From contig CAYGSN010000008.1 in NCBI GenBank assembly GCA_964352675.1, positions 1 to 64,000 of the forward strand: 64,000 nucleotides of DNA, given 5' to 3'. The DNA is from CAYGSN01 sp964352675. Its GTDB lineage: Bacteria > Pseudomonadota > Alphaproteobacteria > Micavibrionales > Micavibrionaceae. Shown piece after piece: positions 44,088 to 53,600 of this stretch (the stretch's first letter is position 1; every line of letters begins with the position of its first letter). The notes under the pieces were generated by a model. The model saw nothing but the letters and a program-made list of their open reading frames with translations. It made no database searches and was not told the DNA's origin. A program made the translations under genes and the position numbers.

Positions 44088-46298
44088 TCAGCCCTTCTGC
44101 ACAAAACTATCCATAACGCGTTTATGACCACCATGTTCGAATTTGATATCGAGTTTATGTCCGTCGATATTAAAAATTTCTCCATAGCCAAATTTATCGT
44201 GGAACACCCGGTCGCCGCGGGCGAACACTTCGCCGGTTTCGCTGCGAACCTTGCGCTCATGAATGCTGCTCTTTTTCTCTTTCGCCTGAAACCCGCTGGA
44301 ATCCCAATGCTGGGAGCGCCCGGCATAAAGCCCGTTTTCCGAGCTGATATCCACCAGATCTTTCGGCAGCTCATCCACAAAACGGGACGGAACTGCATTC
44401 ATCCAGTTCCCGTACATGCGCCGGTTGGCCGCAAACGACACATAGGCTTTTTTGCGGGCGCGCGTCAAACCGACATAGGCCAGGCGACGCTCCTCCTCCA
44501 GCCCCTTAATCCCGTTTTCATCCATGGTGCGCTGGGACGGAAACAGCCCGTCTTCCCAGCCCGGAAGAAACACGGCATCGAACTCCAGCCCCTTCGCGCC
44601 GTGAAGTGTCATGATGGTGACATACTCCCCGCCGCTGGCATCCTGATTTTCCAGCACCAGCGCCACATGCTCCAGGAAATTGGCCAGGCTTTCATATTCC
44701 TGCATCCCGGAGATTAGTTCCTTCAGGTTTTCAATCCGCCCCGGCGCTTCGGGGGTTTTATCCGTCTGCCACATCGCCATATAGCCGGATTCATCAAGGA
44801 CCAGCGCAGCAAGCTCGGCATGGTGCATATTATCAACCAGTGATCGCCAGCGATTGAAATCATCGATCAGTTTCATCAACGTGGTTTTTTGTTTGGACTT
44901 GAGCTCATCCGTCTGGGTTAAATCCATGATCGACTGGATCAGGCTGATTCCATGAGCACGCCCGTACGCGTACAGGGTTTGCACCGTGGCGTCACCAAGC
45001 CCACGCTTGGGCGTGTTCATGATCCGCTCCAACGCCAGATCGTCATTCGGCTGGGCGATCACCCTTAAATACGCCAGCGCATCGCGGATCTCCATGCGCT
45101 CGTAAAAGCGTGGGCCACCGAGAACTTTATAAGGCAGACCGAGCTGGATAAAGCGCTCTTCAAATTCACGGGTTTGGAAACCTGCCCGGACCAGCACGGC
45201 GATTTCATTTAAAGCCCATTGTTTGCGCTGAAGCTGTTCAACCTCCTCGCCAATCCAGCGCGCTTCAGCCTGACCATCCCAGAGGCCCCGCACGGTAATT
45301 TTGTCACCGTCACCGGCCTCACTCCAAAGCTCCTTGCCCAAACGGCCCGTGTTATTCCCAATCACCGCCCCGGCGGCCTTCAGGATATTATTGGTCGAGC
45401 GGTAATTTTGTTCGAGGCGGATAATTTTCGCGCCGGGGAAATCCTGCTCGAATTTCAGGATATTGCCGACCTCTGCCCCGCGCCAGCCATAGATCGACTG
45501 GTCATCATCACCAACGCAGCAAATATTTTTTGATCCCTGCGCCAGCAGCCGCAACCACAAATATTGTGCGATATTCGTGTCCTGATATTCATCCACCAGC
45601 AAATAGCGGAAGCGTTTATGATATTCATCCAAAACCGACTGGTTGGCCGGGTCTTTCAAAATCGTAATCATATGCAGGATCAGATCCCCAAAATCACAGG
45701 CATTCACGGCGCGCAATCGATCCTGATAAATCTTGTAAAGCACCGGCAATTTGCCATCTGCCAGATCCCCTGCATCATCCACGCCAACCTGATCCGGCCC
45801 CAGCGCGCGATCTTTCCAGCGATCAATAAAATTAATCATGGCCTTGGGCACCCATTTCTTGGTGTCCAGCCCGTTAACCTCCATAATCTGTTTGAGCAAA
45901 CGCACCTGATCATCGGGATCAAGGATTGTAAAATTACTGCCCAGACCCACAAGATCCGCATGGCGCCTGAGCATACGCGCCGCCAGTGAGTGAAATGTGC
46001 CGAGCATCCAGCCCTCCACCGGTTGCCCGCCGAGCAAGTTTGAGACCCGCTCCTTCATTTCCTGCGAGGCTTTGTTGGTAAAGGTCACGGCCAAAATTTG
46101 CGACGGATAGGCCCGTCCGGTATTGAGCAAATGCGCAAGCCGCGTGGTCAACACCCGCGTTTTCCCCGTCCCCGCGCCTGCCAGAACAAGGACAGGGCCG
46201 TCCAACGCTTGCACCGCTTGCATCTGGGCTTCGTTCAAACCATCGAGATAGGGGGGATTTTGGGCGCTCATTGTCGCAACCGATTCTTGTACATTCAT
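44088..46298 (-). CDS. UvrD/PcrA/Rep-family DNA helicase
   Basis: ATP-driven 3'-5' SF1 helicase for repair and replication restart. 736 residues. Motif I is VLAGAGTGKTRVLTTRLAHLL, Ia AVTFTNKASQEMKERV, II LLVDEYQDTNIAQYLWL, III GDDDQSIYGWRGAEVGNI, IV RLEQNYRSTNNILKAA, V TIMTLHGAKGLEFDAVFLPG and VI EERRLAYVGLTRARKKAYV. The end, RVFHDKFGYGEIFNIDGHKLDIKF, is the Tudor-like module of UvrD/PcrA. The ATG at 46298 is adjacent to AAAGG, so the start is uncertain; ATG ten codons later is an alternative. uvrD or pcrA cannot be separated by eye. Confidence 0.95.
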   Translation of the reverse strand: MNVQESVATMSAQNPPYLDGLNEAQMQAVQALDGPVLVLAGAGTGKTRVLTTRLAHLLNTGRAYPSQILAVTFTNKASQEMKERVSNLLGGQPVEGWMLGTFHSLAARMLRRHADLVGLGSNFTILDPDDQVRLLKQIMEVNGLDTKKWVPKAMINFIDRWKDRALGPDQVGVDDAGDLADGKLPVLYKIYQDRLRAVNACDFGDLILHMITILKDPANQSVLDEYHKRFRYLLVDEYQDTNIAQYLWLRLLAQGSKNICCVGDDDQSIYGWRGAEVGNILKFEQDFPGAKIIRLEQNYRSTNNILKAAGAVIGNNTGRLGKELWSEAGDGDKITVRGLWDGQAEARWIGEEVEQLQRKQWALNEIAVLVRAGFQTREFEERFIQLGLPYKVLGGPRFYERMEIRDALAYLRVIAQPNDDLALERIMNTPKRGLGDATVQTLYAYGRAHGISLIQSIMDLTQTDELKSKQKTTLMKLIDDFNRWRSLVDNMHHAELAALVLDESGYMAMWQTDKTPEAPGRIENLKELISGMQEYESLANFLEHVALVLENQDASGGEYVTIMTLHGAKGLEFDAVFLPGWEDGLFPSQRTMDENGIKGLEEERRLAYVGLTRARKKAYVSFAANRRMYGNWMNAVPSRFVDELPKDLVDISSENGLYAGRSQHWDSSGFQAKEKKSSIHERKVRSETGEVFARGDRVFHDKFGYGEIFNIDGHKLDIKFEHGGHKRVMDSFVQKG

Positions 46299-46371
46299 CC
46301 TTTAATAGATATAGAGCCAAGCCCGAAAGAACAAGACAACACAGGAGCACAGAAAAAAAGATTGGTGAAAA

Positions 46372-47475
46372 CTAAACCTTGGCCTTGCGCTGACCCGGCG
46401 CGGGTGCGGCGGCGATCTGGTTACGGCCGTTATGCTTTGCGGTGTAGAGCGCGGCATCGGCCCGCTCGATCAAATCTTCAACACTTTCCCCCGCAACATA
46501 TTCCGCAACGCCGCCGGACAGAGTAATCCGGCCAAGCTTATCGCCTGTGTTGCGATTAATAATTTCTTTGTTTGCAACGGCCAAGCGCAATGAATCGCCG
46601 ACCTTCACAGATCCCTGTAAGTTGGTTTCCGGCAGCAGGATTGCAAACTCCTCCCCGCCGAAACGCGAAGCAATATCGCGGCCCTTTACCCCGTCGGTCA
46701 ATGTGCGGGCGACAAGGCGCAAAACCTGATCCCCGACTTGGTGGCCGTAATTGTCGTTAAAGCTCTTGAAGTGATCGATATCCAGCATCAGCAAACAACA
46801 CGCAATGCCCTCTTGCTTGGCTTCATGCACGATACGGCGAATTTCCGCATCAAACGCCTTACGATTGGCCAGCCCGGTCAAGCTATCGGTCAGCGCCTCC
46901 TTACGAACAATTTCTAAATCGCGCTGCATCTGGATCATTGCCTGTGAAGATTGCCCAAGCTTTTCCTCCAACGCCTCGTTCTGCGCCATCATCTGCTTGG
47001 TGTTGTCCATGACATTCTTCAACACGGCTTCGATTTCATCCCTGCTGATATCTTTGTTGTGCAGCTTTTCCGTCACATTGCCAAGAGAGGAATTATACTT
47101 GCTGGTAGCCTCTTTGGCGTTGGTCACCATACTGTTCACTTCGCGGATCGTGTTCTGGACCTTGTCCCCGGCTTCCTTGACCTTCTCGCTCTGGCTGTCA
47201 TCGGCGAGGTATTTCTCATACAGCTCGTCACAGACATCCTGGGTGATGAGGTCGCCCGCCGCCTCCAGAACATCTATAGAACGGGTAATTTCAGGATTTT
47301 CTTCGGAATAATATACGTACCACAGCTCATAATTAGAGGGCGTTAACGCAAGCGCATCGTCCTGAAGCCTCTTCAGAGCTGCGCTGGAGAACTCTCCGGC
47401 TTTTTCGACAGAATGGGGATACTTCACTTTTTTAAGCGCCCTTGAACCAGTTGTTTGAACCGCAGATTTCATCAT
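46372..47475 (-). CDS. GGDEF-domain diguanylate cyclase, 367 aa
   Basis: Makes cyclic-di-GMP from GTP. The C-terminal half carries DSLTGLANRKAFDAEIRRI, CLLMLDIDHFKSFND and the active-site loop ASRFGGEEFAILLPE (GGEEF). The inhibitory RxxD site, which should sit five residues before GGEEF, reads KGRD, so product inhibition may be altered. The N-terminal half (1-200) is helical with a coiled coil (TEKLHNKDISRDEIEAVL) and no recognised sensor. It is probably cytoplasmic. The window also holds a T1SS adhesin, a process often c-di-GMP controlled, but no LapD/LapG genes are seen. Confidence 0.93.
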   Translation of the reverse strand: MMKSAVQTTGSRALKKVKYPHSVEKAGEFSSAALKRLQDDALALTPSNYELWYVYYSEENPEITRSIDVLEAAGDLITQDVCDELYEKYLADDSQSEKVKEAGDKVQNTIREVNSMVTNAKEATSKYNSSLGNVTEKLHNKDISRDEIEAVLKNVMDNTKQMMAQNEALEEKLGQSSQAMIQMQRDLEIVRKEALTDSLTGLANRKAFDAEIRRIVHEAKQEGIACCLLMLDIDHFKSFNDNYGHQVGDQVLRLVARTLTDGVKGRDIASRFGGEEFAILLPETNLQGSVKVGDSLRLAVANKEIINRNTGDKLGRITLSGGVAEYVAGESVEDLIERADAALYTAKHNGRNQIAAAPAPGQRKAKV

Positions 47476-47539
47476 ACCGCGCCTTATACGATATACAATA
47501 AAATATTTCCACAGCTTTCAAAACGTCCACACAGGGTTT

Positions 47540-48097
47540 TCAGATATTTTCACTGTCTGTGATAAAGCGCTCAAAATCCTGGATGTTTTCAAGGGGAAGC
47601 GGCAAATCTTCCGGACTTCCATATAAAAAACGCCCGTCCTGCATCTCGGCGAACAAATCCAGCATCCTGTTCCAAAACCCGCCCTGGTTGAAAAGGGCAA
47701 CCGGTTTTTCCTCCATCCCGCCCAGCCGCAACTGCTTCCAGGTCAGGACCTCCGTCAATTCCGCCAGCGTGCCCAGTCCGCCGGGCAGAACAACAAAGCC
47801 GCCCGCCAGATCCATCATCATGGCCTGGCGTTCATGCATCGTCTGTACGATATGAAGCTGGCTCAAGCCTGTATGGGCGATTTCTCTGTCTTTCAGGAAT
47901 TGCGGAATCACACCCACAACTTCAGCGCCCTCATCCAGCGCTGCCTCGGCCATGGCGCCCATCAATCCGGAACGGCCGCCCCCATAGACGACCCTTACGC
48001 CCCGCCCGGCGCAGGCCACGCCCACCTGCCGGGCCAGTGCAAAGTAATGCTCCTCAACGGCCGGGGAGGAGGAGCAAAAAATACAAACCGATTTCAT
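47540..48097 (-). CDS. LOG family protein (TIGR00730 type)
   Basis: Rossmann-like protein, usually annotated as cytokinin riboside 5'-monophosphate phosphoribohydrolase. It hydrolyses nucleoside 5'-monophosphates in bacteria too. 185 residues. SVCIFCSSSPAVEEHYFALA opens it and VYGGGRSGLMGAMAEAAL is the first Gly-rich loop. The active motif is VVLPGGLGTLAELTEVLTW (PGGxGTxxE). The true in vivo substrate here is unknown. Confidence 0.92.
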   Translation of the reverse strand: MKSVCIFCSSSPAVEEHYFALARQVGVACAGRGVRVVYGGGRSGLMGAMAEAALDEGAEVVGVIPQFLKDREIAHTGLSQLHIVQTMHERQAMMMDLAGGFVVLPGGLGTLAELTEVLTWKQLRLGGMEEKPVALFNQGGFWNRMLDLFAEMQDGRFLYGSPEDLPLPLENIQDFERFITDSENI

Positions 48098-48115
48098 GAG
48101 ATTAAACCGTATGTT

Positions 48116-48976
48116 TTACGGAGAAGCGGTTTTATCGGGGGGATTTTGCAAAACGAAATTCTTACCTCCCCAGACCACATATTTATCGCCGCAGGTCTTG
48201 TGCGCAACCTTCAGCGCCTGCGTACAGATTTCAGCATTTTCTGCCATGCCGCCGCCTTGCACAGTGAACTCGAAATCGCCGCCACAATCTTTTTCTTCAG
48301 TCAAAGAAAGGAAGTCGAGCTGGAAAACATGCGAGGTCGGGCGGCCGGTCGGCAGGCTCTGCACCACGCTCAATATCTTCTGGCGCTTACCGTCTTTTCC
48401 GGGTTTCAGACCGACCATGATATTTTCTTCCACCGCATCACAATTCAGATCAGCAGAAAACCGCCCGCCATATTGCCAGTACACATCGGGGTAATCTTCG
48501 GCCAGAGCGTTCATCCATAACGGAAAGCTGACCAGTTTGTTTTTAACCGTCTCCAGCTCCTGCGCCTGTACGTCTTCCTGCACATCCAGAAAAGTTTTCA
48601 GCAAATTGGTACGGGTTTTCGTGATTTTCGTCAGGCAGGACAGTTTTTCAATTTGCTTCAGCGATGCATTTTCGGCGCGCGCCTCTTCCCAGTCGCACTC
48701 CATATCGCGATAGGAAATCCAGCTTTGCTGAACGTTCTTTAGCGCGGCCTGACTCTCTTCCGAAAGCTGCCCGTTTAAAGATGCAAAGATTTTTTCAAGC
48801 TGCTTTTGCGATTCCTCGTGACGTTTTTTGACGCAGGCCATGACATCGGATGTATTGGCAGCGCGCTTGCACGGGGCAAGGACCGACAGATCCGCCGCCT
48901 GCGAGTGCGAAGAGCCAAAGAAAAGTAACAATGAGAAAACAGCCAGAAAAAGGCCGAGAGACAAACTCTGTTTCAT
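48116..48976 (-). CDS. LprI-like (DUF1311) secreted protein, 286 aa
   Basis: Start at ATG 48976 gives a signal peptide (KQSLSLGLFLAVFSLLLFFGSSHSQA). The mature N-terminal part (about 30-140) matches the lysozyme-inhibitor LprI/DUF1311 fold: PCKRAANTSDVMACVKKRHE, LNGQLSEESQAALKNVQQSW and SYRDMECDWEEARAENAS, with four spaced cysteines. A second region (about 150-286) has no known family and carries two more Cys pairs. It is likely periplasmic, and lysozyme resistance is only inferred. Confidence 0.75.
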   Translation of the reverse strand: MKQSLSLGLFLAVFSLLLFFGSSHSQAADLSVLAPCKRAANTSDVMACVKKRHEESQKQLEKIFASLNGQLSEESQAALKNVQQSWISYRDMECDWEEARAENASLKQIEKLSCLTKITKTRTNLLKTFLDVQEDVQAQELETVKNKLVSFPLWMNALAEDYPDVYWQYGGRFSADLNCDAVEENIMVGLKPGKDGKRQKILSVVQSLPTGRPTSHVFQLDFLSLTEEKDCGGDFEFTVQGGGMAENAEICTQALKVAHKTCGDKYVVWGGKNFVLQNPPDKTASP

Positions 48977-49036
48977 AAAATCGATTGTAAACAAAGCAGA
49001 GCCGCAGAGCAAAAGGAAAAACGTAAAACAAAGACT

Positions 49037-50194
49037 TTAAGCGACGCGGCCCATGCCGATGCCGGTTTCCTCATGGGAAAGGTCACGCCGGAGCGGTTCG
49101 TTATCAAAGATCGCAGCGGTGGCTTTTTTAACCTCTTCACTGGATTCATCCAACTCGACCGTTTCATGGGGTGTGATTTTGACGCCGCTGATATACGGCA
49201 AAGTCTGGGAAACTTCATCAAAGCGAACCAATATCTCGGTCTGTCCGGGCTGATTATTCTCCGGCACGGCCAGTTGGTCTTTTTCTAAACTTTCTTCCGG
49301 GTCTTCCTCATAGCGGGCGAGGGACAGACCGACCGGCGGTATCTCGCGCCCAACCTCGCGGCGCTGGACGCCTTCATCCTCCAGAACCTGTTTGGCCAGC
49401 GCTACATCTTCTTCAACGTTGTTTTCAATCCGGTTCAGCTCCAACGATTCGGGTAGGTTCGGACTGTCCGGATCCAGCGCCATCAACTCTTCGAGCTTAT
49501 GGCCCTGATCAAAAAATTTCTGCCAGTTCATTTGTGAGGGCGGTGTGGGCGGCGGCAATTTCGCGCCGGGCATCAACGTCACAATCTGCGGCGCGTTTTC
49601 CGTTGTCGGTGGCGGGGAAGAGGATTGGACCAGTTTTTCCTGAATCTCGCCCATAATTTCTTTGAGATTACGCCCGCGCTTTAAATCACCCAGCACAAAA
49701 TCCACATCCGGGCCGTATTTGGCGACAGCTTTTCCAACCGTTCCAGCCATGGTTTTGCTGAAAACCGCTCCGGCCATTGGGTCCACCACGGCGGCGGCCA
49801 ACAGCTCGACGCCCGTTCCCGGCCCCTCAGTTTTGGGGAATAATGCATTGGGATCATGTCCCAGGTTTTTTGTGATTTCCCGCACATGGTTTTGCGCGCT
49901 GCGGATTGTATTGGAAATTCCTGCCCGCGCCGCATTCACATCCGGCACAACACCTGCAACGGAATCAATATTCGCCTGAGCGCTGGCGCGTGGGTTTTGG
50001 CCGTGAACATTGACGATATCAGGTTTGGTATAAGCCACCTGCGTCGGCAGGGTCGGGTTCAGGCTGCCCAGCATCGTGGCCTGGCGCTGCGGCGGTTGCG
50101 CAGTCGCCTGATTTTCCGCGGCCAATGCCGCTGGATTGTCTACAGAATTGCTATAGAATCCTGCCGGTCTGTTAAATGTATCTGTTAAGCGCAT
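49037..50194 (-). CDS. Hypothetical protein, 385 aa
   Basis: No family recognised. A Gln/Ala/Pro-rich N-terminus (to about 75), then a helical middle (AGISNTIRSAQNHVREITK), an Ala/Val-rich stretch resembling a membrane-active or glycine-rich segment (AAAVVDPMAGAVFSKTMAG), and a long acidic C-terminus rich in Glu/Pro. No signal peptide. I use ATG 50194; a poor start 24 bases upstream is in frame. The gene is next to the LprI-like gene, 60 bases apart, on the same strand. Confidence 0.55.
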   Translation of the reverse strand: MRLTDTFNRPAGFYSNSVDNPAALAAENQATAQPPQRQATMLGSLNPTLPTQVAYTKPDIVNVHGQNPRASAQANIDSVAGVVPDVNAARAGISNTIRSAQNHVREITKNLGHDPNALFPKTEGPGTGVELLAAAVVDPMAGAVFSKTMAGTVGKAVAKYGPDVDFVLGDLKRGRNLKEIMGEIQEKLVQSSSPPPTTENAPQIVTLMPGAKLPPPTPPSQMNWQKFFDQGHKLEELMALDPDSPNLPESLELNRIENNVEEDVALAKQVLEDEGVQRREVGREIPPVGLSLARYEEDPEESLEKDQLAVPENNQPGQTEILVRFDEVSQTLPYISGVKITPHETVELDESSEEVKKATAAIFDNEPLRRDLSHEETGIGMGRVA

Positions 50195-50384
50195 TGCGCC
50201 ACCACCTCTATTACACATAAAACATAACCGGATATGGTTAAAATTTTATGAGTTTCGGCCCATTTTATTGTTTTTTAGGGGCCTATACCGCTGTTTTTCA
50301 CACCTTTTACTATGATAGCGGAAGTTATGGGGAGAGTGCAATTTTACGATTTATTGCCAATCTTGCGGTGCAGCAAAAGAACGG

Positions 50385-51914
50385 CTAAAAGCCCATCACG
50401 CGGCGGTAAGACAGAGCCTCGGCAATATGAAGTTTTCCGATCTCGCCCTCAACACCGGCCATATCGGCAATCGTCCGCGACACGCGCAGCAGGCGGTAAT
50501 AGGCGCGGGCAGAGAATTTAGAGCGCTCCATAGAGGTGTTTAACAAATTACGCGCCTCGGGACTAAGCGGGGCCAGCTCTTCCAGCGCATCACCATCTGC
50601 CTGTGCATTGACAGGCTGGCTCATCTTTCCGGTTTCATAGGACAATGCATACCGGGCGGTCTGTATATCCCTGACACGCTGTACGCGTGCCCGTACCTGC
50701 TCCGAACCTTCTGTGGACAACGCATTCAGGTCAGACACCTCCACCGCCGGAACCTCCACCTGTACATCAATACGGTCCAGCAGAGGCCCGGATATTTTGG
50801 ACTGGTAATCCAGCCCGCAGCGCGGTGCCTTGGTGCATTCCAAATCCTCATCTCCCAAATGCCCGCAGCGGCAGGGATTCATCGCTGCCACCAGCTGGAA
50901 CCGCGCCGGAAAGCGCACATGATGATTGGCCCGCGCAATCAGCGCTTCTCCGCCTTCCAACGGCTGACGCAGGGACTCCAGCGTGCCGCGTGCAAATTCC
51001 GGCAATTCATCCAGAAACAGCACCCCGTGATGGGCCAGCGAAATCTCCCCCGGCTTTACCCGGTGACCACCCCCGACAAGCGCAGGCAAAGAGGCAGAAT
51101 GATGCGGATCGCGAAACGGACGGTGCCGGAGCAATCCCCCTTCCGGCAATGTTCCGGCCAGAGAATGGATCATAGACACTTCCAGCGCCTCACGCGCGGA
51201 CAACGCGGGCAGGATACCGGGCAAACAACTGGCCATCATGGATTTACCGGAGCCGGGCGGCCCGACCATCAGCAGATTATGCCCGCCGCTGGCGGCAATC
51301 TCCAAGGCACGCTTGGCCGTCTCCTGCCCTTTGACCTGGCTGAGATCCGGAAGATTTTTGCGCAGCTCGTCGCGCGGCAAACGGGCCTCAGGCGCACTCA
51401 AAAGCTGCGTACCCTTCATATGATTGATGAGTTGGAGCAAATCGCGCGGCGCCAGGATGCTGACATCCCCGGCCCAAGCCGCCTCCCCGCCGCAATCGGC
51501 CGGGCAGATCAGGGCATTGTCATTCGCCCCCGCATGCATGGCCGCGGGCAAAATCCCGGCAACAGAACGGATAGACGCATCCAGAGACAACTCCCCCAGC
51601 ACAACGTAGCGCGCCAACTCTTCCTTCGGCAAAACATCCATGGCCGCCAGCACCCCCAGCGCAATGGGAAGATCGTAATGGCTGCCTTCCTTACCAAGAT
51701 CGGCAGGGGCGAGATTCACCGTCAAACGCTTTGGCGGCATCGCAATCCCCAGGGCATGCAGGGCGGAGCGCACGCGCTCCTTGCTCTCTGCCACGGTTTT
51801 ATCCGGCAGGCCCACAATGTTAAAGGCGGGTAACCCGCCGGAAATCTGAACCTGCACATCAACCGGGCGTACCTCTATCCCCTGAAACGCGACGGTATTT
51901 ACTTTTGCAACCAC
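50385..51914 (-). CDS. ComM/YifB family AAA ATPase (Mg-chelatase-like)
   Basis: Helicase-like AAA+ protein; its best-known member, ComM, aids branch migration in natural transformation. 509 residues. The N-terminal Lon-like domain starts FQGIEVRPVDVQVQISGGLP. The ATPase has Walker A LLMVGPPGSGKSMMASC, Walker B VLFLDELPEFARGTLESL, and QLVAAMNPCRCGHLGDEDLEC with a Cys cluster. The Mg-chelatase C-terminal domain ends the protein (FSARAYYRLLRVSRTIADMAG). The ATG at 51914 is the first in frame. Confidence 0.95.
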   Translation of the reverse strand: MVAKVNTVAFQGIEVRPVDVQVQISGGLPAFNIVGLPDKTVAESKERVRSALHALGIAMPPKRLTVNLAPADLGKEGSHYDLPIALGVLAAMDVLPKEELARYVVLGELSLDASIRSVAGILPAAMHAGANDNALICPADCGGEAAWAGDVSILAPRDLLQLINHMKGTQLLSAPEARLPRDELRKNLPDLSQVKGQETAKRALEIAASGGHNLLMVGPPGSGKSMMASCLPGILPALSAREALEVSMIHSLAGTLPEGGLLRHRPFRDPHHSASLPALVGGGHRVKPGEISLAHHGVLFLDELPEFARGTLESLRQPLEGGEALIARANHHVRFPARFQLVAAMNPCRCGHLGDEDLECTKAPRCGLDYQSKISGPLLDRIDVQVEVPAVEVSDLNALSTEGSEQVRARVQRVRDIQTARYALSYETGKMSQPVNAQADGDALEELAPLSPEARNLLNTSMERSKFSARAYYRLLRVSRTIADMAGVEGEIGKLHIAEALSYRRVMGF

Positions 51915-52118
51915 AGATTAAAATCCTTTTCCATTTTCCCAAACCCTTATGCCACAGGCCACAAAAAGGCGCAATTCGTTTCCGGTTTTGACCGCACTCC
52001 TTTGGGTTATACACAAATCTATCCGGATTATTTGAAGCTTTTTTACAATCTTAACGTTTGATTCATCTTTCCCCTTTAAGACGGTATGTAAGAAAACGGA
52101 ATTTAAAGGAAAAACGAG

Positions 52119-52715
52119 ATGATACAGGATAAAGATTTCGCAAGCATGGCCTCGAAGCTCCAGATCCCTCATGTTGTGAGTGATATATTTACAGGCGACA
52201 GCGCATTGACCGACGAAGTGGAATTCGGAATTCACGAGGAAATAAGCGATATGCAGCCTGACTCCGCCTTGCTTGCCATCGCGCTGAGTGCGGATATCGT
52301 TACCTCCTATTACAACAAAGCCTCCCCCAGCATGCAGGTACTTTCCATTGAGTGTAAGCGCGTTCTGGAGGAATACGCACCGCTCTGGATACGAAATGCA
52401 CTTGGTAATGCCGTAGATGAGAGAGACATTCTCGATCTGTTGGAAAGCCTGGCCGAAGATTTGCAGTCCTTGGAGGAATTGCTGGAGCTGAATAGCGCAT
52501 TTTTAAAGGCTAAAGATCCGGTGGCGGCAAAATTGTTCCGCATCCTCGAGATCCAGGCCGAGGCACAGAGCCTGATTGCTGAAGAATTTTTGAATATGGC
52601 CAAGCTGGAAGACAGGAAGGCGCAAACGCAGGACGTTTCGATCCCAACAGCCGTGGCCAGTCAAGCTTTAAGCAATGACAACATCATTGCCTTCCCAAAA
52701 GGTGGAGGCATCTAA
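52119..52715 (+). CDS. Hypothetical acidic helical protein, 198 aa
   Basis: ATG 52119 follows AAAGGAAAAACGAG, a good site. The protein is highly helical and acidic (DLLESLAEDLQSLEELLELN), with no signal peptide or membrane span. No family recognised. A strong bidirectional terminator follows (52759-52784). Confidence 0.65.
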   Translation: MIQDKDFASMASKLQIPHVVSDIFTGDSALTDEVEFGIHEEISDMQPDSALLAIALSADIVTSYYNKASPSMQVLSIECKRVLEEYAPLWIRNALGNAVDERDILDLLESLAEDLQSLEELLELNSAFLKAKDPVAAKLFRILEIQAEAQSLIAEEFLNMAKLEDRKAQTQDVSIPTAVASQALSNDNIIAFPKGGGI

Positions 52716-52758
52716 ACAAGGTTTCATTTTACTACAATCTCCAATCTCAAAACTTCCA

Positions 52759-52788
52759 AAGCCCCTGAGTTTTTTCAGGGGCTTTTTT
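52759..52788. terminator. Bidirectional intrinsic terminator
   Basis: A 10-bp stem AAGCCCCTGA (52759-52768) / TCAGGGGCTT (52775-52784) with a six-base loop and a run of T afterwards; the A-run before it serves the other strand. It ends the gene at 52119 on the plus strand and the HIT gene on the minus strand. Confidence 0.92.
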
Positions 52789-52813
52789 CTATCGATTGTA
52801 AATGTTTAAAGCT

Positions 52814-53182
52814 CTAGCGCACGACCATCGGCCCGATTTTACGACCGCCCAGGATATGCATGTGGAAATGCGGCACTTCCTGCCCGCCATTCGCCCCGGT
52901 ATTGGCGATACAGCGAAACCCTTCTTCCTGCAGCCCCTCCTGCGCGGCAATCGTCGCAATGGCCCGATAAAAAGCCGCAACCTCTTCCGGCGTGCCGTTT
53001 GCACCAAAATCATCAATTGATGCATACCGACCGCGCGGTATGACAAGGATATGCACCGGCGCTTGTGGTGCTATGTCATGAAAGGCAACAACGTAATCGT
53101 CCTCGTAAACCATTTCTTTCGGGATATCGCCGCGTAAGATCCGGGCGAAAATATTGTCGTCATCATAATCATCTTGGCGCAT
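52814..53182 (-). CDS. HIT (histidine triad) family protein, 122 aa
   Basis: Nucleotide hydrolase of the HINT type, acting on adenosine phosphoramidates and similar compounds. [20 protein letters not shown] opens it, [20 protein letters not shown] is the conserved core, and the catalytic triad is in [12 protein letters not shown] (HxHxH). Start ATG 53182 has GAGGAG five bases upstream and gives 122 residues. The plus-strand frame from 53211 belongs to panD. Confidence 0.94.
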   Translation of the reverse strand: MRQDDYDDDNIFARILRGDIPKEMVYEDDYVVAFHDIAPQAPVHILVIPRGRYASIDDFGANGTPEEVAAFYRAIATIAAQEGLQEEGFRCIANTGANGGQEVPHFHMHILGGRKIGPMVVR

Positions 53183-53240
53183 ACCAGCTCCTCTTTTCCA
53201 AAGGGTTTGCATGAAATCCCGAAAAGGATATGATACGGCC

Positions 53241-53597
53241 ATGAAATTGACAATGCTCAAAGCCAAAATTCACCGTGCGGTCGTCACCGAATCCGACCTG
53301 AACTACAACGGCTCTATCGGAATTGATAAAGACTTGCTGGATGCCTCGGGAATTCTGCCGTTCGAACAGGTTGATGTGCTCAACATCACCAATGGCGAAC
53401 GTTTCACCACCTATGCAATCGAGGCCCCGGCGGGGTCTAAAACCATCTCCATCAACGGCGCGGCCGCACGGCTGGTGCAAAAAGATGATCTGGTGATTAT
53501 CTGTGCCTATTGCCAGATGAAGCCGGAACAGGCCAAAAGCTTTAAGCCCACGCTGGTTTTGATAGATGAGATGAACACCGTCAAAGAAATTCTCTAA
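53241..53597 (+). CDS. panD: Aspartate 1-decarboxylase
   Basis: Makes beta-alanine for pantothenate and CoA. 118 residues from ATG 53241. The self-cleavage site is [10 protein letters not shown]: the Gly24-Ser25 bond is cut and Ser25 becomes the pyruvoyl group. The N-terminal [18 protein letters not shown] and [19 protein letters not shown] are family signatures. No other pantothenate genes are beside it. It is divergent from the HIT gene, 58 bases apart. Confidence 0.96.
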   Translation: MKLTMLKAKIHRAVVTESDLNYNGSIGIDKDLLDASGILPFEQVDVLNITNGERFTTYAIEAPAGSKTISINGAAARLVQKDDLVIICAYCQMKPEQAKSFKPTLVLIDEMNTVKEIL

Positions 53598-53600
53598 TGT

